Source: Bacillus sp. RAR_GA_16 | GTDB lineage: Bacteria; Bacillota; Bacilli; Bacillales; Guptibacillaceae | NCBI RefSeq assembly: GCF_020165985.1 | Contig: NZ_JAIUKZ010000011.1 | Span: forward strand, 186,001-250,000 | Direction of reading: 5' to 3' | Length of the DNA stretch: 64,000 bases | Part shown: positions 60,328 through 64,000 of the stretch, one piece after another | How the letters are laid out: each line of letters opens with the position of its first letter | Position numbering within the stretch: the stretch's first letter is position 1 | Notes under the pieces: model-generated | Seen by the model: the letters and a program-made list of their open reading frames with translations, nothing else | What the model was told of the DNA's origin: nothing | The model's database searches: none | Made by a program: the position numbers and the translations under genes

Positions 60328-60723
60328 TCAGCCGTTAGATACAAGCAGTTCTTTCTTGATTTTTGTTGTTGAAATTCCTGCTGTACGAGGGAGATACACC
60401 ACTTCGCAATGGTCTTTTAAGAAGTCAAATTTCCCTTCCCAGTCATCACCCATCACGAAAATGTCCACATTGTTATTTTTCACATCATCCACTTTTTGTT
60501 CCCAATGTTCTTCTGGAATGACTTCATCAACATAGCGAATCGCTTCAAGAATCATTTTGCGATTTTCATAGCTATGGTATGCTTTTTTATTTTTAATTTC
60601 ATTAAATTCATCAGTTGAAATGGCTACAATTAAATAGTCACCAAGATCCTTTGCTCTCTTCAATAAATTAATATGTCCCCAATGCAATAAATCAAACGTA
60701 CCGTAAGTCAAAACTTTCTTCAT
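60328..60723 (-). CDS. tagD: Glycerol-3-phosphate cytidylyltransferase
   Basis: A 131-aa enzyme making CDP-glycerol from CTP and glycerol 3-phosphate. It shows the nucleotidyltransferase HxGH motif (HWGHINLLKRA) and the C-terminal RTAGISTTKI. The length is exactly that of TagD. ATG at 60723 follows GGAGGGG. It supplies CDP-glycerol to the two TagF-like transferases downstream. Confidence 0.96.
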   Translation of the reverse strand: MKKVLTYGTFDLLHWGHINLLKRAKDLGDYLIVAISTDEFNEIKNKKAYHSYENRKMILEAIRYVDEVIPEEHWEQKVDDVKNNNVDIFVMGDDWEGKFDFLKDHCEVVYLPRTAGISTTKIKKELLVSNG

Positions 60724-60853
60724 TTCGACCCCTCCAGTTATTAATGTTTATTAGTTTTTTCACGAGACACGAATTAACAAACAATTTACAATCTTTAATA
60801 ACACTTAACATCACATGTGCTTCATTTGTTTTATAATAGACTTGTATACAAAT

Positions 60854-61627
60854 CTATCTTTTATCAAATGAGCGTGATGTAATGATGATGCGCAAGCCTG
60901 TCTTTATCACAAGCATGGCAAGGAAAAAGGATATATAGTAAAGTAGAAATTCTGCGCCAGTTATCTGTTGAATTATTACGATGATAACAACAGCAACAAA
61001 GAACCCAGGTAGGCCAAGCAGAACAGCTACAATATCAAAAAATAGGGAACCATCTCGAATCGAATTCACAGGATCCTGAGTGGTTGACTGCGACATCGTA
61101 AGTTTCGTTAGTTGATACGCGATTGGAACGAGTAAAGCCATAATAATGGCTACAACTGTCACATAGATCATTGTCATCTCGAGTATATTTACCTCAAGCA
61201 TTCCAGCTTGTCTTAAGACAGTGAAAACCATCGATAAAAAGACTGGTAAAGCTGCTGCTTGGATAATAATGTCGATGTAATACCCTTTCGATGACGTTTG
61301 CTTTGTGATTCTAGCAACTTCACCATCAACACAGTCAAATAAATAACCTACGTTATAGAATAGCGCCGCCAAAACAATCGATAACGGCGTTGCAATCATC
61401 AGGGATAAGCCTGAGATTATCATAAAAAAGGCACTCATCCAGCTTATCGTATTGGGTTTAATACGCATTTTTATAAACAATAGTGTAATGAAAATTGAAA
61501 TTCGTCGTAAGACGTACCATGACCATAGATCTTCTTTATAACTTAATGTTTGAGACTGTTTTCGGTAAGAAAGAATGGTCTCATTATCAAGAAATGTGGT
61601 CGGTAGTAATTCTTGCCCATTTTTCAT
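60854..61627 (-). CDS. CDP-alcohol phosphatidyltransferase-like membrane protein with altered motif
   Basis: A 257-aa protein with a short soluble head and six membrane helices. The CDP-alcohol motif reads D98-x2-D101-G102-x2-A105-R106-x8-G115-x3-D119-x3-Q123. The final residue is normally Asp and serves as the catalytic base, here Gln, so activity may be altered or lost. The other seven motif positions are intact. It overlaps the upstream glycosyltransferase by 41 bp. A role in joining a CDP-activated alcohol to a wall or lipid glycan is suggested by its neighbours. Confidence 0.82.
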   Translation of the reverse strand: MKNGQELLPTTFLDNETILSYRKQSQTLSYKEDLWSWYVLRRISIFITLLFIKMRIKPNTISWMSAFFMIISGLSLMIATPLSIVLAALFYNVGYLFDCVDGEVARITKQTSSKGYYIDIIIQAAALPVFLSMVFTVLRQAGMLEVNILEMTMIYVTVVAIIMALLVPIAYQLTKLTMSQSTTQDPVNSIRDGSLFFDIVAVLLGLPGFFVAVVIIVIIQQITGAEFLLYYISFFLAMLVIKTGLRIIITSRSFDKR

Positions 61628-62642
61628 GACCGGTCTTCACCTTCCAGTATTGTTTGCTAAAGTATCCGCCTACTAGTCCAAGTCCTCGCGAAAAATGGAG
61701 GAGGAAGAATTCCATCACTGTTGGAAAGTACGCACGGAAACCATGTTGTTTGATAACGCCTAGTGAAGAAATACCGATCATCATCAGATAAATCGCAACT
61801 AGCGATAGTAAACCTATAAAAAAGGCTTCGTTAAATAACGCTCCAATTCCAAGGCCTGTCCCCGTGAGAAATGCGATCAAGGGAGCAAGCTGTCGAAACC
61901 TCATGACGCCTTTTGTACTTCTAGATGCAATAATACCCCACTTGCCGTCAGCGTAAGACTTTTGCACAAACGTTTTTACGCTATCCCTCGCAAAATACGT
62001 GGAAGCAATATCACTTGATAAATAAAACTTTCCGCCTTGATTTCTAACCCTCGCGTGAAATTCTATATCTTCGCTTCTTCTCAAGTTTTCGTTGAACAAT
62101 CCGGCTTTTTGGAATACTTCACGCTTATAAGCACCGTAAGGAACAGTGTCTACAAGTCCTTCCCATTTGCTAGAGCTTTTTGTAATACGGAACATCGAGT
62201 TCCCTACTCCCATGGGATGTGAATAGACGTAAGCATTAATCGTTCCCCAAAATCCTTTTCCTTCCGTTCGAATTACGCCTCCAACGCAGTCCATATCAGG
62301 CTGGCGCTGAATCAAGTCATAATACCCTGTTAGGAAACCTTTCGGGATCATCGTATGACCGTCCACCCTCAGAATGTACTTCCCTTTTGCATTCTGGATG
62401 GCAAGGTTCCATCCCGTAGGCAGGGTTTCTTTTGGATTTTCAAACAAACGGATTCTTCCCGGATTCTTTAAACTAACATCTTCTATAATATCTTTCGTTC
62501 GATCGGATGACATTCCATCAACGACTAGAATTTCATATGAATGTTGAGGAAACTCCTGTTGCAAGACACCTTCAAGCAACTTTCGTATATACCTCTCTTC
62601 ATTCTTCACGACGAGAAGCACGGAAAAGAACAGTTCTTTCAT
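61587..62642 (-). CDS. GT2 family glycosyltransferase (ExoA-like)
   Basis: A 351-aa enzyme. The GT-A domain covers residues 1-230, with VLLVVKNEERYIRKLLEGVL, LVVDGMSSDRTKDI, YILRVDGHTMIPKGFL (DxD-like DGH) and GAYKREVFQKAGLFNENLRRSEDIEFHARVR (ED motif). Two or three membrane helices follow, and the C-terminus is basic. It resembles succinoglycan ExoA. The sugar and acceptor are unknown; it is the first gene of the wall-polymer group. Confidence 0.88.
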   Translation of the reverse strand: MKELFFSVLLVVKNEERYIRKLLEGVLQQEFPQHSYEILVVDGMSSDRTKDIIEDVSLKNPGRIRLFENPKETLPTGWNLAIQNAKGKYILRVDGHTMIPKGFLTGYYDLIQRQPDMDCVGGVIRTEGKGFWGTINAYVYSHPMGVGNSMFRITKSSSKWEGLVDTVPYGAYKREVFQKAGLFNENLRRSEDIEFHARVRNQGGKFYLSSDIASTYFARDSVKTFVQKSYADGKWGIIASRSTKGVMRFRQLAPLIAFLTGTGLGIGALFNEAFFIGLLSLVAIYLMMIGISSLGVIKQHGFRAYFPTVMEFFLLHFSRGLGLVGGYFSKQYWKVKTGHEKWARITTDHIS

Positions 62643-63413
62643 TTCTTTTCATCCCTTCACAACTTCGCCTTATCTCTTTTTCTATCTATGAGACTATTTT
62701 TCAATAAACCTTTTCAATCTAATACTTAAGTATACATGAATTCAACAAAATAATCATTGTAAAAATAAGGAAAAAAGAAACATATTTTCTTTCTATTGTG
62801 TGAACAACTTCAAGCATTTAGTCCATTCGCATAATAAGTAGTGACAAGTTGCTATTAATTTAAATAGCCGTGCAGTTGGATACCTACAAATGCTCACTCA
62901 CAGCATATGACATCCTTCGTCATATGGATGAAGATTGTGGCCTTCGAACGGCTTGTAATAAATGGCTATTCGACAAAGAGTCTAGTATTTTCACCAAGGT
63001 AAAAAAAGGACACATTTTTCTTGCCTATAATGGGTATAGGACTTTTTGTAGCACCGAAGTAATGAATTGATTGACACCGCCCATTCATAAATTAGCGAAT
63101 AGAGAGTTATGTTTCCTTTACCCTACATCAAATAAATCAAACAGTAAAAAGGTCATAATTAGGAAGATACTAAACAAATGGTAGTAGGTTTTATCATATC
63201 ATTGAAAAATTGAGAAGGATACCGACTTCTGGTGTCGAAAAATCTGGTATAGCGGGCTTTATTCATTAAAAGTAAAGCCATTCCGCTTCAATACGTCGTG
63301 TTAAAAGCATTCTACTTCTTTGTGAAAAATCAGGAAAAAAGTCGGGAAATATGTTAATATTAGTAAGCACTTATTTGTAGATTGAAATCAATTGGTTACT
63401 GGGAGGATTCAAC
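62643..63413. other. 771-bp intergenic region between divergent wall-polymer and gtaB genes
   Basis: I see no credible gene here. It is AT-rich. A short inverted repeat CCTATA-N5-TATAGG lies at 63024-63040, and an imperfect one (AGCGG/CTTTA arms) at 63251-63287. The only plus-strand frame (66 codons at 62870) lacks a ribosome site. It should contain the promoters of both flanking units. Confidence 0.6.
63352..63360 (+). promoter_or_regulatory. Candidate extended -10 promoter of gtaB
   Basis: TGTTAATAT matches the extended -10 form TGnTAtaAT in most positions, 53 bp upstream of the gtaB start. The -35 region (AGGAAA) is poor, as is common for extended -10 promoters. Confidence 0.4.
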
Positions 63414-64000
63414 ATGAGAGTAAGAAAGGCCATTATACCTGCCGCTGGTCTTGGAACAAGGTTCTTACCGGCAACTAAGGCACAGCCAAAAGAAATGCTA
63501 CCGATCGTGGACAAGCCAACGATTCAATATATTGTCGAAGAAGCTGTTGCTGCTGGCATTGAAGATATTATTATCGTTAGCGGTCGCGGAAAGCGCGCGA
63601 TTGAAGATCATTTTGATAAATCTTATGAGCTTGAAGAAACGCTGATTAAGAAGCAAAAAGATAAGATGTTAAAAGAAGTTCAGCAAATTTCTAACTTAGC
63701 TAACATTCATTATATCCGTCAAAAAGAACCTAAGGGACTTGGACATGCGATTAATTGTGCAAGCCGCTTTATTGGCAATGAACCGTTCGCTGTTCTTCTT
63801 GGAGATGACATTGTGAAATCCGAACAGCCATGTATCGGTCAGCTGATGGACAGCTACAATCGCTACCGGACTTCGATTGTTGGTGTTCAACAAGTAGCGG
63901 ACGATGCCGTTTCAAAATACGGAATCATCGCTCCAAAAGGAGAACAAATCGACAATGGGATTATTCCAATTAAATCTCTCGTTGAGAAACCTTCCCTTGA
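63414..64000 (+). CDS. gtaB: UTP-glucose-1-phosphate uridylyltransferase (partial, C-terminus off the right edge)
   Basis: The first 195 residues of GtaB/GalU. The nucleotide motif [31 protein letters not shown] lies at residues 5-34, followed by [24 protein letters not shown] and VLLGDDIV. It makes UDP-glucose, the substrate for GalE and for glycosylation of teichoic acid, which fits the adjacent wall genes and both galE copies. ATG at 63414 follows GGGAGG at good spacing. Confidence 0.96.
   Translation, partial: MRVRKAIIPAAGLGTRFLPATKAQPKEMLPIVDKPTIQYIVEEAVAAGIEDIIIVSGRGKRAIEDHFDKSYELEETLIKKQKDKMLKEVQQISNLANIHYIRQKEPKGLGHAINCASRFIGNEPFAVLLGDDIVKSEQPCIGQLMDSYNRYRTSIVGVQQVADDAVSKYGIIAPKGEQIDNGIIPIKSLVEKPSL

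Noticed and set aside
55141-62642. Complete teichoic acid biosynthesis operon
   Set aside because: tagO, tagA and a clear tagB primase are not in the window, so only part of the pathway can be claimed.
62870-63070. 66-aa plus-strand open frame before gtaB
   Set aside because: No ribosome site, no recognisable features and AT-rich intergenic composition.

Overview
The window comes from a low-GC Gram-positive bacterium, most likely a member of the Bacillaceae in the broad Alkalihalobacillus/Pseudalkalibacillus range. The evidence is the AGGAGG-type ribosome sites, lipobox sugar-binding proteins, CcpA-like cre sites, a YesM/YesN-type two-component pair, TagD/TagG/TagH/TagF wall teichoic acid genes and GtaB. 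I cannot name the species. No rRNA, tRNA, CRISPR array, transposase or prophage gene is visible. Most of the 64 kb is sugar acquisition and catabolism.

Layout. 1-2869 (minus): a carbohydrate ABC importer cut by the left edge, with an 18-bp tandem direct repeat upstream that resembles an AraC-type binding site. 3083-4571: a YdcF-like protein and an alpha/beta hydrolase. 4723-8721 (minus): a sensory operon of a membrane-anchored sugar-binding protein, a YesM-type histidine kinase and a YesN-type AraC regulator, so probably a three-component system. 9008-12482: a heterodimeric ABC exporter. 12656-14556: manA and a ROK sugar kinase. 14760-17359: a DUF5317-like protein, a 33-residue membrane peptide and a GGDEF/HD-GYP protein. 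17389-21650: xylulokinase, a zinc-ribbon protein, pyroglutamyl peptidase and an iron alcohol dehydrogenase.

21745-32956 (minus) is the most interesting block. It reads as a sulfoquinovose utilisation operon: DUF4867 protein, sodium symporter, GH31 sulfoquinovosidase with the sulfonate-binding residues in place, FucI-like isomerase, phosphofructokinase-like kinase, GntR regulator, class II aldolase and aldehyde dehydrogenase, followed by an AEC-family carrier that could export the product. The predicted route is an Embden-Meyerhof-like sulfoglycolysis using a PfkA-type kinase, not the transaldolase route known in Bacillus. A promoter, an inverted-repeat operator and a cre site lie in front of the first gene.

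33116-36735 holds divergent zinc-ribbon membrane proteins (TcaA/YvbJ-like and relatives). 36817-53039 (minus) is a galactoside operon: two paralogous binding proteins, two permeases, GH35 beta-galactosidase, GH36 alpha-galactosidase, LacI regulator, galK, galT, GH42 beta-galactosidase, galE and a broken M24 peptidase gene. Imported oligosaccharides would be cut to galactose and passed through the Leloir pathway. 53264-62642 (minus) carries a methyltransferase, a second galE and a wall-polymer cluster (tagH, tagG, two TagF-like proteins, tagD, a CDP-alcohol phosphotransferase and a glycosyltransferase). gtaB starts on the plus strand at 63414 and runs off the right edge.

Scattered between the genes are eight copies of a palindromic repeat family with arms GGGGTCAGG/CCTGACCCC. 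Seven are paired with a second hairpin, GTCC-N9-GGAC, at a fixed distance of 18 or 28 bp. Two copies supply the last codons and stop codon of genes (the exporter at 9008 and galE at 53968), and one lies in the leader of the sensory operon.
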